A stretch of 64,000 bases of DNA from Siphlonurus alternatus (GCA_949825025.1 OX463778.1:22010051-22074050), one strand, 5' to 3'. Counted from the first letter of the stretch, positions 25,971-39,755 are shown. Translations and numbers: made by a program. Notes: generated from the letters alone by a model not told the origin.

Positions 25971-26399
25971 ATTATGGTAAGAAAGATTTTGGTGAAATTT
26001 TGTATTTGACGATATTTGATCGTGCTGACGACTGAAGAAACTCGTGAGCCTTAGTCATTCTACTGTATAACGTAAGTAGAAGCAAACATTAGATAGACAA
26101 TGTGCGAAATACTCCAATGTATGCTATTGTTTACTTAAATAACAATAAGAATATTCAAGTAACAATGCAAAATCACCGGATATGTTCAATTTTTTCTATG
26201 TGCTAAGTTTTATAAATCTATAATATTATACTTATTATATATAGTGACATTTCTTTTTAATTGTTGATTGCTATGAGGGTAAAATCAGATTTTTTTTTAT
26301 TGGTACGAAATGTCCTGGTACAATAAAAATGTAATTTTTAACTAAATAATATTTGAAAACTCAATGACATTTTTAATTTTTTTTTTTATATACATCGTA

Positions 26400-26726
26400 G
26401 ATAATATTTTTCATTTAATTTTGAGCAGGATAATATCGTAAAATATGACAGTTTCTTCTTACGTTGATACACATGCACGTGTTTAAAATATAAAAAGATT
26501 CTCGTTGATATTTTGTTATTTCAATATTTTCATGTAATTCCAACCAGGATAATGTCGTTTTTACAGACAAGAAATTGAGATACACACGTGGTTAAAATAT
26601 TATAGTATTCTCGTTGAAATTTGTTATTTCAATACTTTCATGTAATTCTGAGCAGGATAGTGTCGTAAGACATGACATTTTCTTACGATGATACACACGT
26701 GTTTAAAATATTAGTATTCTCGTATG
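26400..26726 (+). repeat. Three tandem copies of a 110-120 bp unit
   Basis: Each copy contains a CAGGATA(A/G)T(A/G)TCGT word (starting near 26427, 26548, 26654), a GATACACA(T/C)G(C/T) word, CGTG(T/G)TTAAAATAT and GTATTCTCGT-like ends, separated by about 120 and 108 bp. Noncoding satellite-like block. Confidence 0.65.
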
Positions 26727-28195
26727 GTTGGGCGCCTGCGTGCCGTACATACATGCGTGGGTTTATGACGAGGCATATCAGTAAGCATGCATCCTCCCAT
26801 GGGGCGTGTATATTATATACAACATAGTGGTGGTGTGGTGAGCACATCAAGTGATAAGGGAGAGTAAAGTGTCATCTCTCTCCTCGTTGTGTATCGCTCG
26901 TTGAAGCCAAGTGCTTCACAGTGCTCTATACTAGTCTATACACAAACTTTCACAACCCTCGAATCAAACATTTTTATATGAACTCTTCTAAAAATCACTG
27001 TATTAAGTTAACCTTAAAATGCAATATTATTCGTGATTACATTCAAATAATTGGAAACTGCCAACATTATATTTCATTGTTTTGCCTTGAAGTTAGGCAA
27101 ATTGTTCAGCACCATTGCATTAGTTACTTTTTATTCATTTGCAAGAAGGGTAAAACAATATATTAATTACACGACTACTGTAATATCGACTCGCTCCGTT
27201 TTGGTGTTACATAAGTGAAGTTGTATAACCTGAGGGCGAGTGTATACATATTTAAATCGTTTGAGTGTACATTATTATGTCACCCTTAAATATATTAATT
27301 TACAGAAAAGTTGAAGATTTTGTTTTTTTTCAACTGTGCAGCTGTATTGCTGTATTATACTAATAGTAATGTAATTTCGTGTCTATATATAGAAGCTACG
27401 TTTTTTACGTTCTCGTTTATATAGCGTTACAGCAATAGACGACTTGCAAAACCCCATTTTTAGCAAAAAGTAAACAAAAAAAAGTGACCCCCAGTTCATT
27501 GTTGTTTTGATTATGTGTATAAATTTTGCTTATACATTGGACCTTATGGGAAATTGACGATTTTTACACACAGATTTCAATATGTTACAAACCTACGATT
27601 CTAAATATAAAAATATCACCAGAATCTGCAGTTGTTGGCCATTTTTAATGCTGAAATGCGTATTAGAAGAAGTTTTCTTTACTTTAATATGGTAATTTTT
27701 ATATGATACCAAATCAGCCAATTGCATGGGGGAAGATGCGTAACCAAGGAAGCTCCAGATTGTTGATTATTGCAACAGTTAAAATCAACAAACTGGAGTT
27801 TGCCTAGTTACGTATCTTCCCCCATGCAATTGGCTGATTTGGTATCATGTAAAATTTACCATATTAAAGTAAAGAAAACTTCTTCTGATACGCATTTCAG
27901 CATTAAAAATGGCCAAAAACTGCAGATTCTGGTGATATTTTTATATTTAGAATCGTAGGTTTGTAACATATTTATTTATTTATTTATTTATTTTTATTTT
28001 GGAACTTCTTTTTGGTTGTACAAGACAAACATATGTTCAAGTCAAAATTGGACAAAATACAACATAAAAACATCAAACTTAAACACATTTACATAAGTTA
28101 TTTAACACTATCAAACACAATCACTGACAATAATAATAAAAACAAAATACAAGCCAAAGTCACCATTAATACTGATAAATTTTAGTTTATGTGGA

Positions 28196-28197
28196 AC

Positions 28198-28284
<87 letters not shown>

Positions 28285-28400
28285 CATACATACACATACA
28301 CACATACATACATATACATATATATATATACATACATATACATATACATATATATATACATACATACATATACACATACATACACACATACATATATATA
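28196..28400. repeat. Compound TA/CATA/CA microsatellite in the LINE tail
   Basis: Alternating TA, CATA and CA runs over about 200 bp. Several long frames through it (Tyr-Ile or His-Thr repeats) are not genes. Confidence 0.9.
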
Positions 28401-28443
28401 TCAGTCAATACAATGTATATGTAAATTTATAATTTTGTTTATT

Positions 28444-29277
28444 TTATAATCCTGATAATACTTTTTCAGACATTTTATTACTCTCAAAAGCTTTAATAGA
28501 GTAAAACTCTTTATTGATCAATACATTCTTTAATTTTGTGCGAAAAAGTTTACTGGTTTTTATTTCTTTCAAACATGCTGGTAAAAATTCATAAAATTTT
28601 GCTGTTTGATACATTGCACAGTTTTTGAAAAATTGTGTGTTATGTCTTTCAGTAACTACATTCGATTTATTCCTAGTATTATAGTCATGATAGCCATCAT
28701 TCTGAACATAAAAATTTGGATGATTTTTTTTGAATGAGGCACAATTTAAAATATAAATGCAAGGGACAGTTAACATTTTATTAGCCTTAAAATGTGAAAC
28801 ACACGACTGTCCTTTTGGTATTCTTAAAATCGTTCTAAGTGCTCTCTTTTGCAAAACAAAACATCGATTCAATAGTTCCGATTTACATCCCCAATTTATT
28901 ATGCCATATGCCAAATGTGGATAAACATACGCATAATATAAGGTTAGCAAGGTTTCATGAGATACATGATTCCTGATTGTATATAACATAAAATTGGCCG
29001 AAATTATCTTCTTACAAATCGCATTTACATGTAAAGACCAATCCAAACTTTCATTAATGTGTAGACCAAGAAACTTAACAGACTCTGCTCTTTTAATTGT
29101 TTTTCCGGCTAATTGCAACAAATAACTATTCAAAGGGATTTGTCTAGGGGAATGAAATTGGATGTATTCGGTTTTAGTTGAATTTAATATTAGCTTATTA
29201 TTTGTACACCATGTATGTACCTCTTCAATAGTAAGTTTAATCTTACGAATTAATTCATCTTCGGCTTCTTGAGATTT
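28444..29277 (-). pseudogene. LINE reverse transcriptase C-terminal fragment
   Basis: The frame is open from the truncation at about 29277 to the stop at 28444. It shows the thumb-region motif NNKLILNSTKTEYI, then FLGLHINESLDW, and the typical tail YYAYVYPHLAYGIINWG with QKRALRTI. These are features of the reverse transcriptase of Jockey/CR1-like LINEs. The catalytic palm with its FADD motif and the endonuclease are missing through 5' truncation, so it cannot be active. The intact remaining frame suggests recent insertion. Confidence 0.85.
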
Positions 29278-30899
29278 ATTGAAATCTGTGTGTAAAAATC
29301 GTCAATTTCCCATAAAGTCCAATGTATAAGCAAAATTTATACACATAATCAAAACAACAATGAACTGGGGGTCACTTTTTTTTGTTTACTTTTTGCTAAA
29401 AATGGGGTTTTGCAAGTCGTCTATTATTTCTTGGAGTTATATAGATTCTATATGCTAGATGATATAATTTGAGATTATGATTATTTCCTTTTTGATATTA
29501 ATGTAAGATATATTTTTTTCCCCTATGGCATATAGAAGCTTACCTTGCCTCTTGCATGATGATGAAAAATATTTCTATGCAACATTATATATAATACGTT
29601 GTTTAAAGGTCTTTGTTATATATTTTTTGTTGTTGTTCCAATCCCTGACCATTTAATCACGGTGGTTCCCCAGACCTAGGATGTTATCCCACGCACGGAG
29701 GGCGGTATTGTGGAGGAGATTTTTATATATACAAGCGACGGCTTGGGAGGCCTTCTCATCGTCGTCGGCTTGCAGCGATGAGGGTTGTGAGATAGCAATT
29801 AAGTCGGCCGAGGGCTGACATGAATGATGGAAAAGCGTTTCATTCGGTTGATGTGCCCAACCTTCTCTTCTTTCTTCATTCTCAGACTTTTAAACCATCC
29901 ACCTGATTTTTTTTTTTTTTTTTATCTTTAGTCCTGTCTTTTTTTTAAAACTAAGTTAGAGAACTTTAGGTAGATGATTGTATTATAAGCAAGTAAGCGG
30001 TTAGCAACAGAGCGGAATAGAAGAGATAATGCACGTCCACATCGTCGTCGTCAGCTTTTGTTATTCATCGTGACTATTATATCCAAGACAAAGCACATGC
30101 AAGCTTACTGAATATAAATTTACAACGGTTGGAGCACGTAGTTTGAATATACACTGTCACTATAACTGCTAGAGAATACAATAATGTCAACGATCAAAAT
30201 TGAGTGGAAATAAAATTAGTACAAAAATACACCGAGAGAAAAAAGTTTATCTTTCGTAAAAAAATAAAAATCATAATTTTGTTGTAAAATTGAAGCGAAA
30301 ATTATGCAGGTGTATTCTTATGGATGTAATCAGAAAGCATCTGATGAGAGCTTATAAATATATAACGTTAAACTCTTTGAAGTAATGAAGCAAATTGTGT
30401 ATCGAAGCAAATAACAAGCATGGATAATTGCTATACTACATTTATTTTATTTTTCAAGTATTTAGTTCGTGTAGCAGTTTGCATGCATGCAGCTGCAATA
30501 ATGCAATTTTGTTATGTAATGTTAATTAGTAGGGAAGCTATTATAACATATTTCCCATGGTATTTTTTAAACAATTAAAATGTCTACGTGATAAAATTCT
30601 TTCTTATCTGTTAGTCAACATAAGTATATAATCTTAATCTTTATATATTTTCGCTTATGACATATTCAGTGAGAGTTTTATATACAGTTGCAATCGGGTA
30701 CGTACTTAAAAACTATCTTATCTCTTTTTTTTTTTATTATAATACTATATTCTCAAATATTTTATTAAAATAAAGCAATATAAAACATTTGTTGTTTGTG
30801 TTCCTGCTTTAATTAAAAATACAAGTGGAACGAAATGAAAACTGATGATAATTTAGTTCATATTTTCATAATAAAAATAAAAAAAAGGTCGGCGTCGGT

Positions 30900-31187
30900 C
30901 TGTTTTGTCTTGATATTTTTGTGGGAGCGGACCGACAAGGTAGGGTATTTGAAGGTGAGGAGGGAAGGGTGGTTTTTGTGGTGGCAAGGTGGGTTGCGTG
31001 TGCGCCAGGAAGGAACGCTTGCGTGATGGTGTGCCTGAGGAGACGTTCGGGCGGTGGGGGAGCCACTGCAGCCTCAGCATTGCAGCCAGCAGGAAGGTAG
31101 AGAGAGTCCAGTTTAGTTGCGAGCTTGACCCGAGCATCATCTGTAGACACGCTACCAGACTCCCACAGTAAACCAGCAGACTTCGCG
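30900..31187 (+). other. GC-rich island ending in a consensus donor; candidate noncoding 5' exon
   Basis: GC-rich purine-heavy sequence ends TTCGCG|GTAAGT at 31187. Plus-strand frames contain stops, so if real it is a 5'UTR exon, conceivably for the MICAL-like gene, whose ATG exon starts at a splice acceptor. On the minus strand two overlapping frames are also open, so orientation is uncertain. Confidence 0.25.
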
Positions 31188-31555
31188 GTAAGTCTTGCTT
31201 CAGGCAATATAATAACATATAAAAAATGTATTTCGTAGAGATTTAACAAGGAAATAATATTGTGTGTTCTCAATCAAAAATTCTTAACATATAATAAGTA
31301 ATATATTGTGAAATTGTTGGTTGCTGTGAGAAATTATTATCGTGATTGTATATATTGAAAGTTGAATTAAAGTTCTTTTACCTCGCGCGTCAGTATTATA
31401 AACAAGTCACGATTGGGGTACGTATATTGATAACAAATTAAATAATAAATATAAATATTGTATAAATATATCGTATAATGCCTCTTCATATTTATGCAAC
31501 CCTTTTCATATAATGCATGTACTGTATAATCATTAATCAATGAACTTATACTGTA

Positions 31556-31581
31556 TATATATAAATATAATATATATATAA

Positions 31582-31641
<60 letters not shown>

Positions 31642-31666
31642 TATATATATATATATATATATATCA
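31556..31666. repeat. (TA)n microsatellite
   Basis: Alternating AT with a few TATAAT interruptions over about 110 bp. Confidence 0.9.
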
Positions 31667-34600
31667 TGCATTTTCGATTTTCGTGGCTGTTAATTCAAAA
31701 TAAATGTTGAATAAATAAGATTAAAATTTTGGTTTCAAAAGTATAATTACTGACAAAAGAGTTATACACATGCAGTACACGGTACTTGAAATACATATAA
31801 ATATGTGAGCCGTACGTTGCTAGAATAATTAATATTAATATGTGGTACAAAAAGAAAAAAATGTGGGCAAGTTAATTGTTAATCATGTGTGCTTACAGAA
31901 TTATGCGTGAATGCTCTAATTAACTTGACCAAGTTAAAAAACCATTTAAAAGGCAATTAATGATTTTATATAATTATAGCTGGTATGTTCCTATAATTAG
32001 TAATTACCGTACTTAAAATGGGATGGGCAGAAAGTTTATATGGTAGCAATATCTTATGATTGCTCAATTTAGCGCACTGTTTCTTTAAATTAAAAATTTA
32101 AATTTTATTATCATTAATAAAATATGACGTGTGCATGGACTCGCTGATTAAAAAAAAAATATATCCCTAATTATTGTAATTAAGAATAAATTAATAACTA
32201 TTCTCGTCACGGAACTTTACAATATTGATATTCAAACTAAAAACTAAAATGTTTATTTTGTGAGCATGTATTATTTACTTAAAATATTCTCACATATTTT
32301 TTTCAAAATAAGAATACATAACAATAAAAGAACACGCTCGAAGAAAAAGCTGGTCGTGTATTGTAAAGTAAATATTCTCAAATATGTACATGGTTTGTTT
32401 CCGTGTTTCTGTGAGTGTCTCGAACCTCGGACTGTGTACTTTTGTTATTATTACCAAGAGGCCGTTACGGTCATAGGAAGATACAACAGACTCGACTTAT
32501 TGTGTGCTTCGCCGACTGATGCTAATTTATGCCGTCATAGAACGTCTTCAATCAAAATATAAAACGATGGTGAAGCCTGATAAAGTATAAGGCACGTAGT
32601 TGGCTGCTGCTTGATTCGTCTCTTTCTCCTGGTCTTTTTTTATTGTGTCTGTATATTATTTAGACTAGACTACATGTATAGTTAAGGATTAAAAAATACT
32701 GTCCGTTTTTATTTTTCATGTTCAGTTAAAGTTATACGTTTACGTATTAATTTTTTACCGTGTTGCTTAAAGAGACAAGTTGATAAATTTAATGCAGTTG
32801 CATTATAATTGGTGCAAGGAAGAGCAAGGTGTTGCAACATAAATTTTGATGTTGCATCTTATTCTTCTAAACAAAATAAAAAATAAGAAAACTTGTCTTT
32901 CAATGCTATAATATTATAAATATATTTTATTATTAAGAACAATTTTTAAACTTCATCGTAATTTATAGAATTGATTTTTAACAATTCTAATTCTATCCTT
33001 TACGATCATGCAATATCTGTTTTGTTTTCAATATAAAAAAATCCGTTACTTCGTACATGACAGTACCATCAAAAAATGATTGACAACATTGCATGTCGAG
33101 AAAATTGAGTTCACCAATGTCTGGTTTAAAAATTTCACAAAAAAGAAAAATACATGTTAACATATTAAATTTAGTAAAAAAAAAATATAATAATTAATAC
33201 ATTCAGCATCTGAAAGGCATTTTATCTTGATTTTTCACTAACACACGTCGCAGTAAATAAAAAAATGTTTGTTACCGATTAAATTTGAGGTGTACGCACA
33301 GAAAGGAAATTTAAAAAAATAAATTTTTCTTGTAAAAGAGTTTGCAAATACTTTCTTTATCCAATCTCTTATCATTATTTGCAGGCATTTTTTTTTTTTT
33401 TTTTTTTTTTGTGCAGCCCAAGGAAGCATTTCGTCCATCAGCAGTATTGAAATATCGATAACCTTTGATTTTCCTTCAATGTACTTTGTGAGTATCCATT
33501 TCTTTTCCTCCTCCCCAGTAAAATCTATCGATGCAGTCGAGTGATTTTGATGGAGGCTCCATGTAAACACAGTCGTGTGTGGTAATGATTGTTGCGACGT
33601 TGATGATGACCCATCGTCCCTTTGTACACACACGCACATCAGTGTATACATGATGGTATAAGGACCGACCGCCCGCCACTCATATGTGCCGTTATCTCAT
33701 TTTTGAATCCGTGACATGAATAAGCAGTCGATCGTGACCGTTAGACAATATAACGCGATGAGCCGTGAAGCGCTTGAGGAGAAGAGCGAAAAAATACATA
33801 TTATTTTGATTTTTAGGTCAGCTGATTTTTTTTTGTTATTTGGAAGATTTACGTTATATCAAGTGAAAGAAAACAAAAAAACAAGTTTACTTTTTTTTGT
33901 TGGTTACGTAAAAATTTCTCTTGTTCATGCACAGCATTCAATAACGGATTCATGTTTTGAATTGATCTCGAGAAATAAAAATTGGGGGAAGTGTTCAGGG
34001 TACAGCTATTCTGACAAAGCATTGCAGTTTTATTAAACAACTGGAAGAAATAATGCTTTTGTCATGTCGGTGAAGCATCTATAATATATATTTACGGCTC
34101 AATTAATGTAAACAACTCTTTAAAACATTTTGAAATGGTTACCGTTTTAAAGTTTACGTTTCCTTCTATATATGGAGAGATGACAAGAATTAACGCTTTA
34201 TCATTTGTAAATTAAAAATACATTAAAAGAACTGTTAAAACTTATAATGCTATACGATGAAATAATAAGTTTTCCTCTTTATTCGAATCTTGGCATTGGT
34301 GCTTTCTATTAAGTCAATCAAGGTGAGAAGTAGTTTTTTTTAGATACAATCATGCGTCGTACCTATAAGATTTAACTTATTTTGCACTTACTAATAAGAC
34401 AAAAATCAGGTTAAAGGTGGATTAGCATGCATGGGTTTATTTTGGCACACTTACCATGAAATCAAAATGACATGCAGCATGTTCGAAAAACGCCTCATAA
34501 CAACAATAGCGTTAACCAAAATGACTGCTATATAATAGAATTTTACAAGAAATGTGCCTTACTTATTTTAAATATAAATTTTTGTCTTTTTTAATATACA

Positions 34601-36673
34601 ACGCGGCGACGCCAAAATGTTTACATTACGTCATTAATCTCATCTTTTAGAGCTGCAATATTTGTCAATGTGGTGACGTCATGTTGCTTTAGTCACCTCG
34701 GCAGAGATGTGCAATTAACCTGACAGAAACTGCATCATGCATGGGACTGTGCAGCTCAAAATGATGCGTGGAACTAAAAGTGTTTCTGCATAATTTAACT
34801 ATAATATATAGCCTATTTACCTTTTATAAGATGCTCTTTGTTGCATACAAATGTTTGTTTTTTTGAGCAACTATATAATAGTAGATCAGTGGGTCTTCTT
34901 TATTTATGAAGGTGATTTCTTTGGCTCTTCTTTTTATAAAGAGAAAATGTTAATTTTGCTTTAATTAACATTTTACTTTGTTCCTATATAAGGATGCATT
35001 TTTTTTTTTTTTCTGATCTGTTTATAAATCACGATCTATCTTTCTATTTAACGAAGCATCGTATGCTTCTATAATGTTAATTGCAAATTTATTTACTTGC
35101 ACCAACACTTGCATTTACTCTTTAAAATTTCATCGTGTTTCATATTATATTAGGTACATTGTCTGGGGATTCGTAAAATACGATGATCCGTCTCCATAGC
35201 GTGACATTTGAACATAAACCGCTAACAATGATGGATCTTCGATGGTTTAAAATATATAATACAGTCGACGTCACTTTAAAATTTTTATCGCGGTATTTTT
35301 GTACGATTATTTCTCCCACACTGCAACGGCGTCCTACGTGCATATCGGAGGTCATTGCTTCTCTTCGCCGTCATCAGCTGATGATCCCAACGTGCAGGGA
35401 CATGAATGGAAGGCGTGGTAGGCGCGACGATGAGCCAGCTGGACCGTGCGACTTTCTCTAAAACTACCGCCGCGAAGCTCGCGGGGCTGTGGCTGCTGCA
35501 AGTCGCTCCTAAACTGAAGCTTTCTCTGCACACCGATTATTGCAGCATATATTATTTTTTTTTCTTATTACAACCTAGCGTAATTTCGGTTGTATATAAT
35601 ATAAAAAAAGATTTCACCGTCTTAAAATGCCCTGAAGCAAACTCATAAGAAGTAACAAGCGAGACTAAAAATTAAATTTTTATATCCCACCACTTTCTTA
35701 TCAGTTATAGCTTCTATATTTTCCATCTAGATTTAGCAATAAGGAATATTAGAAACCTGACACGATGTTTATAGTAGTTATTATAATATTTTAACGATTT
35801 ATGCTTCACTATGTTTTATTATATATAGAATTAAGGGAAAGTTTTTATATAATTTTATGTTCAATAACACTAGTTGTTATAGTACCCAAATAATATTGTC
35901 TGGTGGTCGGTAAAAATGAAAGGAGATAATTGAACAACGCGCGTGTATGATTGTATTATTGCCATAGTCATACATATACGACGAGAAGAACTTTATATAT
36001 AATTATTATTTGTTATATCGAGAGTTATAATTATGTTGTTTTATTTTAACTTGGGAGTACTCACGATATTATATTTTGAAATCCATGATAATAATCTATT
36101 TATTGTTTTTTGCAAAATACATGTAATTGTGTATACAGTATAATAATTAACTTTGATTTGAAAGTATATTCATATAATAAAAATATTATGGTATTGTATT
36201 TGTTTGTTGATCTGTGGCAAGGATGGGTTAATTGTTATCATGCCGCATGCAGTTACCTAGAGAATAACTTATTACGGTATACAATTACAGATTAAATAAT
36301 TATTTGTAAATAAGGTTAATATTATATATTTTTCTAACACGCCTATATATCTTTTTGTTTCTGATAATTAGTACAGTTCAAGCTTATCTTGTATAGTGAA
36401 CTGGTGCTTACTGTACAATATTATCTCATATGGTATACAGTGTGAAAATAGTGCATGACTACATGCAACCATGTTATTTGTTATTACAAAGTAAATTCGA
36501 CCATATAGACATAGAAAATAAGGTTCAATTTAGGTCGTTTTAATGATGATTTTAATAATTTATAATTATTAAGTTTGCGGTGACCTGCTGCTGTGACGAG
36601 TTGGTGCTGGGTCACGCCTAGCCATCATGTGTGCGTGTGGTGTTGTAAGATTGGGGTCACCGGAAGTACTCAC

Positions 36674-36890
36674 TTGGTGTAACGCCACGGGCACCTGCTG
36701 CTACTGACCAATCAAATCGAGGTGGTCGCCAAAGGCTGAGATGCTCGCGCGTTGACATTTCCGCGAACATGACTCCTCCCGTCGAGTCACTTTGGTTCAC
36801 ATCGAGTGCATTGACATTATTAAGTGGAAATCTCGCTTTCTTAACATATTTATTTAAAAACACATTATTTCCATTATTATTTCCACTCAC
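36674..36890 (-). other. Candidate coding exon of an unidentified minus-strand gene
   Basis: An open frame ends at a strong donor (CCAA|GTGAGTA) at 36674 and contains MFAEMSTREHLSLWRPPRFD, of ordinary protein-like composition. No family is recognised and no partner exon found. Confidence 0.25.
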
Positions 36891-38456
36891 AGCTTTTCAA
36901 ATAAACGGGAAAACATGTAAGATTTTACATGCTTTTTATATTATATAATAAAATTTATAACTTTTGTTGTTACATAACAATTGTTATTTGTAGATTGTCG
37001 GCTTCTCTTTAGATAAATCTTTTAGATATAAAGTCTATTGTATGTCGTGTAAACTTTTAAATTTTAGTATAGAGACGTGACGACTATTATTATTGAAAGC
37101 TGCAGCTTGTTATTTCCGCGAGTATATTCGTCACGGTGTGGGGTGGAGGTGCACTGGAGCGTAGCCGCGGTAGTGGGGTGGCGTGGGAGCCAAGAGAGGG
37201 GTCGTGCACTCAGGTGACGCCACGAGCGGCAGGTGCATGAGTGTTTCATCACCGAAGAGAAAACGCCCCAAATATTAATATAAACATTGTCAAACAAAAA
37301 TAAACAAAAGGAATCGTATAAATAAATAATAAATACAATGTAATTTATACACATATATATAATATTTTTGAAAATTCAGCACAAAATTAAGTTGAAAAAA
37401 AGTTGTGTAATTATATTACATGGTGAGACCGACTGTGACGTCACAATTAAACAAAATGTTCGCCAAATGTCCATTGTGTTAAATTTATGCATGATTGACG
37501 CCACATCACATTTCAACCCTTGAAACCCTCCCTTAGAAGAGAGAGATATAAGATCTGAAGAAAATGGACAAAACATGTAAATTAATATATGCCACCGCTA
37601 TACATTAGCTATTAAGCTTAATACGAAGTCCTGTTTTATTGTTACTGACTTAATAATAATTATAAGTCTTTTTTAAAAAAATCGTAATTGTATAATAATG
37701 ATGAGATTTGTCCAAGGTTTAATCTCTCTTTCTCTCTCTAATCTCTCTTGTCTCTATAAGACAAGGAGGTGTGTAAAATTGCTCGCTTGAGGTCGTAAGC
37801 TTGACACACAGAATAGAATTGTTTATGTCTAATCACGTTGTGTCCTGGTGGCCGTACTCCGTGACAACCGGACCAAGCCATGACCGGACGTTACGGAACA
37901 GGAAGAGACAAGAGAGAGAGAGGGAAGAACAATCTAGCCGGTGATATCACGTAATCAGCGTACCGAAGAAACTAGAACGAGCTCATAGAATAATTTATTT
38001 TAATTGTTTTGATTTCACGTATAATAATTACGATAGTTTATCATTACCACAGGTTATACGGATATAATTACATTTAAATGTACACCGTACACCTGCATGC
38101 TGATTTCATCGCTGTAGCTTTAATAAAAGAAATCATGAAAGCATTGGGACATCCAGTCTGTCTATCACATTCTGAATGGAGAGCTATATATTTAACCCTT
38201 TTGACAATTAACCAAAAAATCACGCCGACAAGGTTTCAAAATTTCGTACATGTTTTGAAAAACTCGTGCATGGAGCATATATTACGTGTATTATGAGTAT
38301 ACTAACCTTTATTAAGTTAACTCTTCTGTATATTATGATCTCCACTTTCATATTTGACCTTTAAGTAAATTAAAAATTATTCTTCATTAATTATATTCAC
38401 GAAAAATTAATTTTAATTTAAAGTTCGAACTTTTATTTTACTAAATTCTACTTCAC

Positions 38457-38507
38457 ACAACATTTACACAATTAATGCTCATGCATTAATTGTGTAAATG
38501 GTGTTGT
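38457..38507. repeat. Hairpin with 22-nt arm
   Basis: ACAACATTTACACAATTAAT plus GC pairs with GCATTAATTGTGTAAATG and a slightly longer tail around a TCAT loop. Confidence 0.75.
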
Positions 38508-39284
38508 ATTGATCCAGAATTCTGAATAATGAAGATGACCAATCAATTACACTACAGTCCCCAAAGAAAGCGTTAATTTCCTTTTTTCCCTCAGCACTCC
38601 TCACTTTACAACATTTCATGTTCGCAAAAGTCAAAAATGTTTTCCGGGTTATTGTAAGTGTTTTATAATGACGAGTTTTTTTAAAACATATTTTTTATGA
38701 TAGTTATATCCTTTACCGGTGTATTTTTTTTAATAAAAATTAGGCCTTTGATGAACATAACTTCTTTGAAAAAAATATGTTAGAGTTAATCATTCACAAG
38801 TTGTAGCACGATGTTTATACTTCACGATTACATGGCGATTTTTTTGTTCTTCGGTCTGAGTGAATGACCCTAATGTGCGGTAAAAATAGTGTTTTTTTTT
38901 TATATACTCTTGTCGAGAGATGCTGTTATTAATTTTTTAAGCACATTAAATGACAATTGAAAATATGATTTTATATTAGAAAATTAAATGAAATTTTAGT
39001 TTTCAAATATATTAAATTTTATATTAAATAAATTAAAAATTTTCTCAAACGTATACTTGAATATTATAACTGCATTATTATAATTTGATATGACTATGCA
39101 TCCTCATTTTATTTTATTTTATTTTTTTGTCCAGAAAAATATTAAATTTAAATAATTATGAAAGACTTGTCAGTATAATACAACCCGGACATATTTTGCT
39201 TCTCACTGTCAGTCCTCATACAAATAACAAAAACAACAACAGTTTCATAGCATTAACTTGAGGCTATTTATTAATATTCATTTC

Positions 39285-39560
39285 CTACGTTGGCTTTCCT
39301 TTTGTCACCTGGACGACGACCCTCTTCTCATGCAGACTGAAAGTTAGCACACTCTGGTAAGAGTGAGAGGTTCTTCTCTGAGAAACTCGAGCCCGCGGTC
39401 TGCGGTGTTCTATAGCTGCCATCAGGAGGTCGGGGGCACCGTGCGGGGCTCGAACCCGAACCTGTTTCTCCGCCTCCTCCAAGCAACCTGAGGAGAGCTT
39501 CTCCTCATCGCGCGATATGGTTCCGTGAAATACATCGTCTTTGCACACCAACCACAGCAT
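39285..39560 (-). CDS. Candidate small gene or terminal exon, unknown product
   Basis: GC-rich 91-codon frame in AT-rich surroundings. It ends TAG at 39285, with a minus-strand AATAAA about 15 nt beyond (39265-39270). A good internal acceptor (CTCTCCTCAG) splits the frame before GCLEEAEKQVRVRAPHG, so the real exon may start there rather than at the ATG at 39560. The tail SVLTFSLHEKRVVVQVTKG has ordinary amphipathic composition. Not recognised. Confidence 0.35.
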   Translation of the reverse strand: MLWLVCKDDVFHGTISRDEEKLSSGCLEEAEKQVRVRAPHGAPDLLMAAIEHRRPRARVSQRRTSHSYQSVLTFSLHEKRVVVQVTKGKPT

Positions 39561-39749
39561 CAGAGTATATATATAAACATTTTATGAGTGATGCTTTTTT
39601 TATGAGAATAAACCTGTTAATGGCTTTAGATTTCAGCGTCCTTTTATTTTTTATCCCTACGGAGAAATCGTGCAAATTTTTTTTTATCTTTTTTCATCAT
39701 TCAATATGGTAATTTTTGTAATATTATATCTAGTTTGTGGTTAGAAATA

Positions 39750-39755
39750 TATATA

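Larger units (their letters stand above)
21726..27420. other. No confidently identified gene; AT-rich with repeats
   Basis: Apart from the repeats listed separately, I see AT-rich DNA with short uninformative frames. A GC-richer patch at about 24900-25140 contains minus-strand GTGAGC and GTGAGG words. A patch at about 26725-26900 has a TATATTATATAC box followed by GC-richer sequence and could be a core promoter plus 5'UTR for a plus-strand transcript. Neither can be tied to a gene. Confidence 0.4.
27969..29279 (-). mobile_element. 5'-truncated non-LTR retrotransposon (LINE)
   Basis: Runs on the minus strand from 29279 to an AAAT-type tail at about 27969-27995. Its 3'UTR contains a TA/CA microsatellite (28196-28400). 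The break points are seen because the host palindrome is interrupted exactly here. A short ATTTATT-like direct repeat occurs at both junctions and may be the target-site duplication, though the AT-rich tail blurs it. Confidence 0.75.
27422..29425. mobile_element. Long palindromic element (about 690 bp) split by a LINE insertion
   Basis: The left arm 27422-27567 (GACTTGCAAAACCCCATTTT and onward) reappears in reverse complement at 29280-29425. Directly inside it, 27568-27770 is mirrored by 27771-27968 (GATTCTAAATATAAAAATAT and its complement; CCAATTGCATGGGGGAAGAT and its complement). Removing 27969-29279 would leave one continuous palindrome of about 690 bp. No ORF belongs to the palindrome itself. 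Confidence 0.8.

Noticed and set aside
28189..28449. Several 67-92 codon frames of Tyr-Ile or His-Thr repeats
   Set aside because: They are readings of a TA/CA microsatellite on both strands, not genes.
35183..35461. 92-codon plus-strand frame in a GC-rich island
   Set aside because: No motif, no clear splice sites and several competing frames. Kept only as part of the island observation.
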